Below, piece after piece: positions 42,597 through 52,359 of a DNA stretch of 64,000 nt. The DNA comes from Nansenia antarctica (lineage: Eukaryota; Chordata; Actinopteri; Argentiniformes; Microstomatidae), in assembly GCA_963989245.1 (NCBI GenBank), contig OZ022345.1, forward strand, positions 24,371,196 to 24,435,195. Reading direction: 5' to 3'. Position numbers and translations under genes: made by a program. The notes under the pieces are model-generated. The model did no database searches. It was given only the letters and a program-made list of their open reading frames with translations, and was not told the origin of the DNA. The stretch's first letter is position 1; the number at the start of each line of letters is the position of its first letter.

Positions 42597-43645
42597 TGTA
42601 ACCAGGGAGTAGCTGAAAGGACTGTAGAATTTAGGAAGGGGCTGGTTATCTAACTAACTCTGAGCTAAATAGGCAGTGTAGGAGGATACAGGCAGGGGGC
42701 GCCAGCAAACCGTTAGACTAGCAGTTACTATCGTTAGCATTAGCATGGGAATTAGCATTAGCATTAGCATTGGAATTAGCATTAGCATTAGCCTTGGAAT
42801 TAGCATTAGCCTTCGCATACAAACAACTAAACACACGGTAACGGTATCCCATATGAACAACACATTTATTTACATAACTGATGTATACCTCCCCAGATAT
42901 ATACATTCCCTCCCCGCCGGCCACACACACACTCAATCACTCACTCATAGTATCTGGCCTGAACAGGCTTATAGTCCCGGACTGTGGTGCGCGTTGAGGC
43001 CTGGTTGGATGGCATGTGCGTCGAGGAAGGTAGCAGACAAAAAGGGGGGGGTGACGTAGCAACGCGGAGGGAAAGGGCCTTCTTCGTAGTCCGCGCCGAG
43101 GGGTGAAGGGCTCAGGTCCGGGTGGTTCACGGTAAGCTCCGATGGAGTCAGCGTTCGGTCGCAGTCCGCTCGTGGAGGCGACGGTTCTGTCCAGTTTGGC
43201 GTCTCGCTTGGTCCAATCGTTAACAGCCGGCTGCTGGCAAGGCTGTCTAACGGGAACACAACTAAACGGGCTATAACAGTTCTGAACTCGATAATCACTC
43301 TTGGTCTTCAGCTTCAGCACGGTGTGCGTGTTACTGAATCCGCCATCTTAGATTGACTTCTCGTTACTCTCTCTCGTTTGGTCTCTCTCGTTCTGATTCT
43401 CATCACACACTGACACACTGAGCACTTCCGTTCCTATATATACACCACCGAACCTAGCATCCGGGTCACGGACACACCCCGGATATACCACGTCATCAAA
43501 CATATACATAAACATTACAATAACAATACATACACTTCACGAAACGTATATGAATAGTATAGAAAATAACAAAGGAAATAACTGGGGCAAAATAGGGCTG
43601 GTTTGGGGAAACTAAACTGGCTCTAAACTGTGGGCCTTCACAACA
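42597..43645 (-). repeat. 5' LTR of BEL/PRPF40A element
   Basis: 1049 bp, apparently identical to 37466-38514, with its TATATATA box at 43442-43435. Confidence 0.9.
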
Positions 43646-45004
43646 GTCTTTATTTTTAGTTAGCACATGCCTACAACAACAACTAACAACTTCAAGCTAA
43701 ATTTAGAAGCTGATTTAGAAGATGATAGCTAAATAAGAGCGATTGAGTAATTGTGCGATAAGCTGTAATTTATGATCCGATTAGTCGACTAACCGTTAAA
43801 ATAATCGGTGACTAGTCGACTATGAAAATAATCGTTTGTGGCAGCCCTAAAGCAGGGTGTGGGCTGGTAATTGTATGACGCGCCAAACAATCCGCTGAGA
43901 TGAAAAGTACGTTTTAGAGCATTTATTGAATAGAACAATCAAATTTGGCGACGTACAAAAAGAATCCATAAGCGATCAAAACCAGAAAAATAACAAACTA
44001 TGCGTATAGAATATGCGTATAATGCGGTCAACAAAAATACATCTCTCCCCTCTCTCTCCACTACCGCCATGCAAGGTGCGCAGGTGCTTAAATTACCTTG
44101 CAATATCACCCCCCATAACCATATGACTTCTCAATACGGTGATCTAGGCAATAAACAAACAATCAAAGTAAACTCACAATAAACCCATTAGCCTGTTATA
44201 CTAAATACCAAAAAGGGGCGTGATCATTCTGATGACAGGGAGATGACGCGCAATTCATCAGAGCAACGCATCCGGGTACTTTCCCCTCCCGTAATGTCCA
44301 CGCCCCTTTTTGGGTGATAGAAGCGGAGAAGTCATCAGGGATTTGTAGTTCTTCAGTTGATTTGCCGTGGTCCTAACGTCTTCACCTCCAGTCCCCCCAA
44401 CAGCGTTTGCTTTCGTTTCTTCTTTGAACATTTATCTCCCATGATTACAATAGAAATATCATGCACAGTAGCACTAGTCGATAGCTGTTATGGGTGAAGG
44501 GTTAGTAGGTACTAAGTAGTACCTTAGTAGGCTAGATCAAATGAAGAACTACAAATCCCAGATGACAGGGAGATGACGTATGACTGATCTGATGAATCAA
44601 CCCCTATTTCATTAATGTTCTCTATATAACGACGTCGATCATTGATCGGCAATGACACCAGTGTTTCCTCTACATGCATTTATTGGTGGCGGGCCGCCAC
44701 GAATGAATTTCCTCCGCCACGAATTGATTCAGTCCACAAAACAAAACAAAAAAAAGTTCTCAAAAAAAAAAGGGAAAAAAAAATCTGAACATTTTAGCTG
44801 ATTAAAATATATCTGATCCTAGATCAGCGCTATAATGGATGTTGACTAAAAGTGCACCTAAATCCACGCCCATCTCTCTCTAACCGCTGATCCAAAATCT
44901 GATTAATGACATTCAGTTGACGACGTGACACAAGGGCTCCTGATTGGTCTAAATGTGAACTGTGGTATTATTGTTATTGTGTACAGGCCACCGTAGTGAC
45001 ATCA

Positions 45005-45165
45005 GGGGGGTATTCCATCAACATCGCTAAAGGGAAAATCCAGGTTTAGTCTGATAAATCTCGCGAGAGTTCTTAAAAATATCCAGGCATATTCTGATAG
45101 GTCTCGCGAGAGTTATCAAAAATAAGCCAGGATTTTCCTTTAGCGACGTTGATGGAATACCCCCC
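45005..45165. repeat. MITE with GGGGGGTATTCCATCAAC ends
   Basis: 161 bp with inverted ends GGGGGGTATTCCATCAAC and GTTGATGGAATACCCCCC, continuing through TCGCTAAAGG. Inside are two direct CTCGCGAGAGTT motifs. Target duplication not clear. Confidence 0.7.
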
Positions 45166-45169
45166 AGGT

Positions 45170-45480
45170 CAGGTGGGCAGGTTACGACGAGACAACAAGA
45201 GACCGGTATTGTAGAGCTTACAGAGCGAGTTAAAATAAAGACACTTACATTGAAATACAGAAGGACTCACGTGTATGTTTAATAGAATAACACGACATGG
45301 TGTCAGAAGTCCTGTAAGTGAGTGTTAAGAGTTAGATCGGCCGACAAGTGTCATTTGAGCTCGTGACGGTGAGAAGGGAGAAGAAAAGATGGATGCTAAT
45401 GCTAACGCGGGAGCAGCTGCAGTCCAGAGAACGGCGCCAGTTTCAAGTGCTACGTTAGCAGACATTAGCAAGTTAAAAAA
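45170..45480 (+). repeat. LTR end, primer site and gag start debris
   Basis: An LTR-like end ...AATAACACGACA is followed by TGGTGTCAGAAGTCCTG, a primer-site-like motif. At 45389 an ATG frame MDANANAGAAAVQRT runs about 38 codons to a stop. This is probably a retroelement fragment caught in copy 2. Confidence 0.4.
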
Positions 45481-46659
45481 CGATTCTTATGTGCCGTCAC
45501 TTTAGCAACGACACAGTATTGTCAAGGGGAAAAGAAGGGGAGACGATTTTTTTATTGACAACGGAATTACATGCTGGAAAAACATGCAGCTAAAATTCAG
45601 GGAACATTTGGACAATAAGAGACACACGGGAGAAGTACGGGAAAACAGGGCTCATGTGGGTCTCATCAAAGGTAAGAGTTTGTTTTCTTTAACTCAGCTG
45701 ATACTCAGCTGTTTACCGAATGCTCCATCTGACTGTGATTTTACTTCTGTAATGTGGTGGGTTGACATAATTCACGCACGGAACTATAGGTTGAGACTAT
45801 TGTTCCGTCCGTAGTACCCAAGTTGTTTAGACTGTTCTATTTACTGCTTGAGTGTGTTGTTGACAATCGTTCATGTCCTTCATTAAACGTTTAGCTTTGT
45901 CATTTGATACGCCGCCTACGACTACCATCTCTCTGCACTACAGTAAACAGTTAATCAGTAACGTTAGCCGCTTTTGTGCTCATGTAGGCCTACTTCGTAT
46001 TATATTATAGCTGATGATCTTTGTGTATGTGTATGTGACTGTCAGTCACAAGTTTATATTCTGTATATTCATATTTTAAAAAATTTGGCCATCCTCTAGT
46101 TTTGGCTGTGATTAGAAAAAAAAAAGAAAAAAAAAAACGTTGTTTTGAGCGCGCGTGCGCGTTTCATGCGCGTGCACGCGAAAAAATCTCACGGCCAGGA
46201 TCTCATGGTCACGGCCATCCGCCACCATTGTAAAAATTCCTGGAGGAAACACTGGACACTATATAATAGTTTGCCTAACTGGCCATCGGATTTGGGCTCC
46301 TAATATCTAAAAAGCACTACGGTTTTCTTATTTTATCGGATTAAAGGAGCAAAGACCAGAAATTCCCATTGACCACCAGTCAAACTTCTCCGCTTCTATC
46401 ACCCAAAAAGGGGCGTGATCATTCTGATGACAGGGAGATGACGCGCAAATTGCTCTGATGAATATGTGTTAAATAATGACCGTGTGTCACTAACGCAGCT
46501 CCACCTATGAGCGGCTGCAGCTCTGTACTGACCATTGTATCTAGCAGCTCTCTGCTTCATTCATCAATCACTCCAACTCCTACCGTCAGGTCGGCGCCTC
46601 CATTGTTGTTCAAGCTAGTGTCGCTTTCCCAGTCTTTGTGTAATAAGTGAACATGTTGT

Positions 46660-46985
46660 AATGTTTGCCATCTAGCACAGTTATAAACTTAATAAATGAC
46701 TCGTGTTGTCTTCAGTCTCAGCACTGTGTGCGTTTATTGATCCACCATTTTAGTTTCACGTCCCGTTTCACATCCCGTTCCCTGGTCTCGCGGGAATAGC
46801 TGACGTCTATCCTAAGGCCAGCGGTGAGGTATAATATTATGATTTATAGTATATCAGATGCGTCAGATGTTACAACTCCTTTTTTCCAAAAAAAGTGCTG
46901 CCGTACACAATAATAATTAGTCTAACAGGTGGATCAATAAACCCACACAGTGCTGAGACTGAAGACAACACTAGCCATTTATTGT
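46660..46985. repeat. LTR-like fragments in inverted orientation
   Basis: The segment GTCTTCAGTCTCAGCACTGT at about 46703-46722 recurs inverted at 46945-46970 with the flanking GATCCACC. It resembles part of the BEL LTR (compare 38170-38220, CTTCAGCTTCAGCACGGTGT, and the following ccgccatctta), suggesting a diverged relative. At 47041-47090, CCCATAGGTTGGGAACCGCT looks like a hAT end scrap. Confidence 0.4.
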
Positions 46986-47288
46986 GTGCGTGTGTGCGTG
47001 TGTGTGTGTGTGCGTGCGTGCATGTGCAGTACTCTCACGGACCACCAGTGGGCCGCGGCCCATAGGTTGGGAACCGCTGCTCTAGATGCTTCCATTGGGA
47101 CACATCATAAAAAAGAACAAAATTGCCCACCACAAATATGCAGATGACATAGATAGCCCTCTCATCGAACGACTATAGCAGGGGTATTCAGCAAAAATTC
47201 AACAAGGTCCAGTTAGAGAAAATGTCCTCAAGCAAAGGTCTGGAACATTATAATGTCTAGATTGCGTTATGATTCAGTGCCATACATA

Positions 47289-47985
47289 TAAACTCCTCAA
47301 AAAAAGTTTGGAAACGTTATTTCAGTCGATTCTTCCTCCCCTTTAATAATACCAATGGGTATTGTATTTTATATCGTTGGAAAGCCTTATTAGTCACCTT
47401 TACAACGAGGTACAACTTGTAAGGATCATGCATTCGTGGAATGAGTAACACAGCTAAACGTGTGGGTAGCGGGCCAACATTATTTGACTCTCGTTTTGAG
47501 CTTCAAGTGCTGGCAGGTGTATGTCAATCACAGGTGTGTGACTGGCACCTGAATGGCACCTAATTGACAGTGGCAATCCCATATCTCCAGATTCTGGGAC
47601 CAGGCTGGTGACCAGCATGAGGAGGAGGTGCCAAGCTGTTGTGACTGCGTATGGATCTTCCACACACGACTGAGGTCCCTGACAGTGTAAAATGGCCAAC
47701 ATGTGTTGTTTTTTCCTTATTACTGTGGGAGAGTGCAATCATCCAATCCACCAAGCAACTCAAAACGAGAGTGAATACCAACAGAAGAATATAGGGGATT
47801 TTGGCAAATATGTTTGGGCCGCTACCCACATGTTTAGCTGTGTTGTTCATTCCATGAATGCATGATCCCTGTACAGGTGACTAATCAGGCTTTCCAACGA
47901 TATAAAATACAATACCAATTGGTATTATTAAAGGGGAGGATTAATCAACCAAAATAACGTTTCCAAACTTTTTTTGAGGGGTTTA
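47289..47985. mobile_element. Tc1/mariner-like element with long inverted repeats
   Basis: The arms (about 47289-47500 and 47755-47985) are inverse copies starting AACTCCTCAAAAAAAGTTTG and including CTTTAATAATACCAATGGGT. The flanking dinucleotide is TA on both sides, within a TATATA context. No transposase frame was found in the about 250-bp middle. Confidence 0.6.
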
Positions 47986-47995
47986 TATACAGTAT

Positions 47996-48174
47996 GTTAA
48001 GGTACATGTGGGAATACGGTACATGTGGGAAAACTAGGGTTAGGGTTAGGTGCTAGGGTGCTACGGTTAGGATTAGGGTTAGGGTTAGACATGCCAGCAT
48101 GTACCAAGTCGACGTAGCACCTAACCCTGACCCTAGTTTTCCCACATGTACCGTATTCCCACATGTACCGTAAC
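47996..48174. repeat. Foldback with telomere-like TTAGGG core
   Basis: About 60-bp inverted arms (47996-48055 and 48113-48174), each with two GGTACATGTGGGAA-type motifs. The loop side holds several TTAGGG units. It directly abuts the next inverted-repeat element. Confidence 0.75.
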
Positions 48175-48177
48175 ATA

Positions 48178-48863
48178 TGTGTGGTGGCCTGGGAAAACCC
48201 TTCACATGGTGGCATTTTGACATTTTCATTTTTTAATATTTCCATAAATTAGAAGTTCTCAGCTATTCATAACTGGTTGAATGACTGAGATAGCCCTTTA
48301 TTTTAAAAAGTTATGAGCATTTTAATGTATCATGTCAAAAAAAGTGAAAGGGGAGAAATCCTCCCCTTTCTCCTCCGGGTCGGGGGAGGAGCCTATGCAG
48401 ATCGGCCGGTCTCGTTAGTCTGCTTGTGATGCGGTGAGTCTGCTCGCCTCGTCGGTATGCGAGGGACAGATCCAATTTTGTGTGTCTTGTCTTCTAGTTA
48501 AGATTGTATTACTTTATGCTTATTGTGAGCATCAGTAAACTGGCAATAACACAGGTGGAAGTATCGTCTCTCCTTTCGCTCATGTGTGCGTGCGTTGCTT
48601 AACTGAGAATGAGGAAATGAGGAAATGAGGAAATGAGAATGATGTTGTTTCACTAGCAAACTATCCGCCACAAAAACATAAAAATAAGTACTTTCTCTTT
48701 TGTTTTCTTAAAATGTTTATTCACCATAATGTAGTATGGAGTTCAAAGTACTAGAATACCACATAATATCAAAATCGCCAAAATCGCGATTTCCATCTAT
48801 ATTTGCTCTTTGCCACGAACGAACGCCAGCGACATCCGACGGGTTTTCCCAGGCCACCACACA
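48178..48863. mobile_element. Inverted-repeat DNA transposon, non-autonomous
   Basis: Perfect 23-bp ends starting TGTGTGGTGGCCTGGG (48178-48200 and inverted 48841-48863), flanked by TA. The interior at 48340-48600 includes a self-complementary AGGGGAGAAATCCTCCCCTT and LTR-like sequence (CAGTAAACTGGCAATAACAC). No coding frame. Confidence 0.55.
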
Positions 48864-49195
48864 TATATACATATAGTACATATACATATTAAAGTACAAT
48901 TTAATAATATTTCAACAATATTGTAGATTTTCACTTTGAAGTGGAGAGATTATAAGTACTAATACATGTTCTTTTCTCATGTAAAATAAGGGCTGCATTT
49001 ACATGTAAAGATACATAACAGAGCATTGGAAAAATGTGCATCTTAAAATAAAGTGCTTAATTTTTGAAAAATAAATTAAAAAACAAAATATAAAGTGTAG
49101 CTTCAGTTTCCCTCTCTCTTCTGTTTTGCTAGCATGTCCTGGGTTAATATTTCGGTTTCCCTTGTGGCTGATGATGCTGATGTAGGTATCTGTAG

Positions 49196-50358
49196 TAGTG
49201 TTGTTCCGATACCGATACTAGTATCGGCATGGCCACCGATACGCACAAAAATGCTGGTATCGGTATCGGCGAGTACTAACAAATAATAACACCCGATACC
49301 AAACTCTTGTTCAAACGCAGCACGTTGCGTTTTTCTCAGCTTGTCTGCTATAGTGAGCCTGACACAGCCTTCCTAACACAGACATGCCCAGACATGCTCC
49401 TCTGCTGGAACGCTATTGGCCCAGAGCAGCTGCTCTCAACCAATGGCGTGGCAGCTTTTCAGTATCGCGGAAAAACAAACACGCATGGAGATATTTCAAG
49501 GTGGATAGTCCGGTGTGTACAACGGCTAAATGCACAATTTGCCGTCTCAATGTGTCGAGGGGTGGCACTAAAGCTGCCAGTTTCAATACTAGCAACTTAA
49601 TTAAGCATTTAAAGGCAAAACATATTAAAGAGCACGAAGAGTTTCTGTCATCTACTGCAGCTGCGACAGCGAGCAAGAGAACGGATGGACCAAAACAACA
49701 AACGCTGAGTAGCTCATTCCATAAAAAGGACCAGTGGGACGCGACGAGTGAAATGGCAAGAAAGATGACTGAGAAAATGTCTGAAATGATTGTGCTCTGT
49801 GACCTGCCCCTCTCCTTTGTTGACAATGTGGGATTCCGCCTTTTTATGGCTCACGCTGTACCTAAATACAAAATACCAGGTCGCAAATACATCACGGAGA
49901 CGGCCGTCCCTGCCCTCAATAAGAAGGTGACTGAGCATGTTTCAGATAAGCTAGGAAAGGTGCAGGCCATCAGCTTCACTACGGATATTTGGACCAGCGA
50001 CGTCTCCCCACTGTCCCTGCTTAGTTTAACTGCTCACTGGGTGGACTCGGAATCATACAACCGGGAAAGCGTTGTGCTGCATGCAAACGAGTTCAAGGGG
50101 TCCCACACTGGTGAAGCAATTGCAGAAGCAATTGAGAGTATGCTGCTTAACTGGAACATTTTCAGGTTTTGAGCAGTGCCAGACTAAGTGTTAGCAATAA
50201 TTTTACATCGAGGTGAGTATGCGGCTCAAAAAACATGTTTTTTTGTTTTGTTTTTTCAAACGCCGTGGTATCGGATCGGTACTCGGTATCGGCAAGTACT
50301 GCACGGTCAGGTATCGGTATCGGTATCAGGATCAAAAAATGGTATCGGAACAACACTA
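49196..50358 (+). mobile_element. hAT (ZBED type), internally truncated
   Basis: Ends TAGTGTTGTTCCGATACC and the inverse GGTATCGGAACAACACTA, each followed by GTATCGG-rich subterminal repeats. An 8-bp target duplication was not found (ATCTGTAG and TGATAAAG). Confidence 0.75.
49384..50172 (+). pseudogene. hAT transposase N-terminal half (BED finger plus catalytic start)
   Basis: 262 codons. The BED zinc finger is at about 44-85 (CTICRLNVSRGGTK...NTSNLIKHLKAKH). The first catalytic-core motif is at about 185 (SFTTDIWTSD, with the first metal-binding Asp). It stops after IESMLLNWNIFRF, so the second Asp, the Glu and the dimerisation domain are missing. It could at most act as a DNA-binding fragment. 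The ATG used may not be the original start. Confidence 0.8.
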
Positions 50359-50405
50359 TGATAAAGGCTGTAAACCCCTTATGCATCACTGTGTGCTATA
50401 CTCTC

Positions 50406-51305
50406 TAGGGGTGTAACGATACATCGATTCACATCGATACATCGATTCATTGACTAACGATCTGATTACATTGACGCAATGTAAAAACATCGATCTATAT
50501 CGTCATCTTAAAGATACACCTTTATTTTGAAATGGCACATTCTGCGTGACTGTCACCATTTCCGTGCAGCGCGCGACTAGCAGACGTTTACACTCTCTGC
50601 TCGGTTGGGAAAACTCAACATGTTGACTGACGCTGGCTGCGTTCGTCAAACACGCTCTGGAAATCTGATCAGCACTTGCGGAACGCCTCTTGTCCAATCA
50701 AATGACTTGACGTTGAACCCAGTGTTGCGCTCCGGCGCTCTCAGAGCGAGTTGACGAACGCAGCCCACATGTTACTGACGCTGTCAGCCAGTCAAACGCG
50801 GACTCCCAAACCCCACCTCTCCTCTCCTCTGAGCTGTCCTTCCAAAGCCACGTTGCGCTAGCCTGCCTAGCTTAGTTAGCTAACGTTAGCTACAATAACT
50901 TTGCGAATAAAACAAACAACAAGCACCGTGTGTTCCTCACAGCCCACCACAGGGACACACATCTACCTCCACGTCCACTGGGCTGCTACAGGCCAACTAG
51001 CCGCAGACACACATATTCACAACACTGCATGCTAACAGAAGTTAAGCTAAAGCAGCTAACGTGTGTTTTTTGGGGGGGCATGGTAGGGTCGGGGAGGGGA
51101 TACAACTTATACACACAAACAGACACACACACACGCACACAACATGATATTGCGTCATATCGATCATATCGTCATATCGATCTTGAATCGAATCGAATCG
51201 AAATCGTATCGTGACTGACATTGTGATATCGTCAAACATTGTATCGTCATACAAACAAATCGATATAATATCGTATCGAGATGAAGCTGGTGATTTACAC
51301 CCCTA
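50406..51305. mobile_element. Non-autonomous hAT with TAGGGGTGTAA ends
   Basis: Ends TAGGGGTGTAACGATACATC and ...GATTTACACCCCTA, with ATCGATA/ATCGTAT-rich subterminal repeats. No matching 8-bp flanks. No transposase. It contains the MITE at 50635-50765 and a CA-rich stretch near 51110-51140. Confidence 0.7.
50635..50765. repeat. MITE with GGCTGCGTTCGTCAA ends
   Basis: 131 bp with a 15-bp inverted terminal repeat GGCTGCGTTCGTCAA/TTGACGAACGCAGCC. A diverged copy lies at 26201 to about 26340 inside a different transposon. Confidence 0.75.
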
Positions 51306-51529
51306 GTTAACTGGTCATCTCTCTCTATCCGCCGAACCCTTCACTGGTATATTTTCATTTACAAATCCCAAGGACCCAAGGCGCACGGCAGCCCTAGCCC
51401 TCAACTAGTGAATACTGCGCCCCAGTATGGTGTCGCAGTGCCCACACTGCAATTAAGTTGACCCTCCCTTTTGCCCATTACTGACCCCTCCCTGTCCCTA
51501 GCTTTTTAGCTGTCTAGTTTTTGGTTTTG

Positions 51530-51830
51530 TAGTTTTAGTTTAGTTTTAGATTATCTTAGACTGTTTTAGACTAGTTTTAGTTTTAGACCATGTAGTTTTA
51601 GTTTAGTTTTAGACCATGTAGTTTTAGTTTAGTTTTAGACTATATTGACGGAAAGTTTTAGATTATCTTAGACTGTTTTAGACTAGTTTTAGTTTTAGAC
51701 TATGTAGTTTTAGTTTAGTTTTAGACTATATTGACGGAAAGTTTTAGATTATCTTAGACTGTTTTATACTAGTTTTAGTTTTAGACTATGTAGTTTTAGT
51801 TTAGTTTTATACAATGTAGGCCAGGTTTTG
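51530..51830. repeat. TTTTAGTTTAG-type tandem repeat in a LINE 3' UTR
   Basis: Higher-order repeat built from TAGTTTTAGTTTAGTTTTAG and GACTATATTGACGGAAAG segments (period about 100 bp). It is followed by a LINE-like end ACCTGTATAAATAAAGGTTA at about 51916-51935. Confidence 0.7.
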
Positions 51831-52359
51831 TATTGTATTTGGTTGTGGTGGATGTTGTATGCCTGTAAACAGGTCACACTTGAAAATGAGCCCTTGGGGC
51901 TCAATGTGTTTTTTACCTGTATAAATAAAGGTTACATTTAAACATTTAATACAAAAATAAAATAAAATAGGTACATCGGTATCTGCTTGATCTTTTCACA
52001 AAACTCTTATTTTTGTTTCCCCTCAAGGAAGGTTTCAGCTACCACTCATGCACTCCTTGACCGTCAGTAAATGTGTTATATGTTGACGCAAAACGCAAGC
52101 AACTTTAAGGGAACATTCATTAGCACGTTGTTGGGCAGTGAATGAATGTGTTTGAATTCTGGTGGATCGATCATATTGGACTCTGTATCGTGTATTTTCT
52201 TTGTCCTCGGTTCAGATTTGAGTGTGTATGTTTCTGCTCAAAAGATGGGTTTAGTCTCGTAACGCTTTACATTGCCGCTTTTAATAATCGCCATGGTCTC
52301 CAAACATATCAGACATACAGGGTTTGAACTGAACTGCCCGTGGGAAGAATGAACATGTG

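Larger units (their letters stand above)
37466..43645 (-). mobile_element. BEL/Pao-type LTR retrotransposon carrying a PRPF40A cDNA
   Basis: Two 1049-bp LTRs (37466-38514 and 42597-43645) look identical base for base where compared. The target duplication GTCTT lies at 37461-37465 and 43646-43650. On the minus strand the order is 5' LTR, 2-nt spacer, primer-binding site (42594-42578), one long frame (42558-38542), a short purine-rich stretch and the 3' LTR. The frame lacks reverse transcriptase, RNase H and the integrase core and instead carries host splicing-factor sequence. Mobilisation must have been in trans, by an autonomous relative. Identical LTRs mean the insertion is very young. Confidence 0.92.
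36328..43849 (+). mobile_element. hAT transposon (ZBED type) interrupted by an LTR element
   Basis: Ends TAGGGCTGCCACGATTA and (inverted) TAGGGCTGCCACAAACGATT. Perfect 8-bp target duplications AAGCAGGG (36320-36327 and 43850-43857) are diagnostic of hAT. Without the insert at 37466-43650 it is about 1.3 kb. It retains a BED-type finger remnant (SKVWEHLNHNVEKNNVKYTI...MMREHLK, about 36585-36700) and a dimerisation end (TSTPSERIFSAAGNICSQKR...HVEMLTFLAMNE, about 36930-37046). The central transposase is deleted. Confidence 0.9.
44659..46254. mobile_element. CAGTGTTTCCTC-family hAT-like element, copy 2
   Basis: Ends CAGTGTTTCCTCTA and GGAGGAAACACTG, with target duplications GACAC (44654-44658 and 46255-46259). 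The remnant FIDNGITCWKNMQLKFREHL occurs at about 45548-45607, as in copy 1. It carries a small MITE (45005-45165) and retroelement leader debris (about 45170-45480). It interrupts the right arm of the foldback-like element. Confidence 0.87.
35584..46466. mobile_element. Long-terminal-inverted-repeat (foldback-like) element, heavily nested
   Basis: The left arm (about 35584-35915) is repeated in inverse orientation at 44530-46466, with the right arm split by the 44659-46254 insertion. Arms start ATTCATCAGAGCAA and share long stretches such as GGGTGATAGAAG and CTTTTTAGATATTAGGAGC over about 330 bp. An extra partial copy lies at 44245-44380. The interior holds the hAT at 36328-43849. No transposase of its own and no convincing target duplication were found. 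Confidence 0.65.

Noticed and set aside
41621..42601. Plus-strand 326-codon frame opposite the BEL gag
   Set aside because: Antisense of the Arg/Glu coiled coil in the 1338-codon fusion; no recognisable domain.
37466..43645. Processed PRPF40A pseudogene inserted independently into a retroelement
   Set aside because: The frame is continuous at both junctions with gag-protease and the pol C-terminus, there is no poly(A) tail or inner target duplication, and the polymerase genes are missing exactly there; capture during reverse transcription fits better, though it is not proven.
47996..48174. Chromosome end
   Set aside because: Only a few TTAGGG units, inside an inverted repeat with ordinary sequence on both sides.
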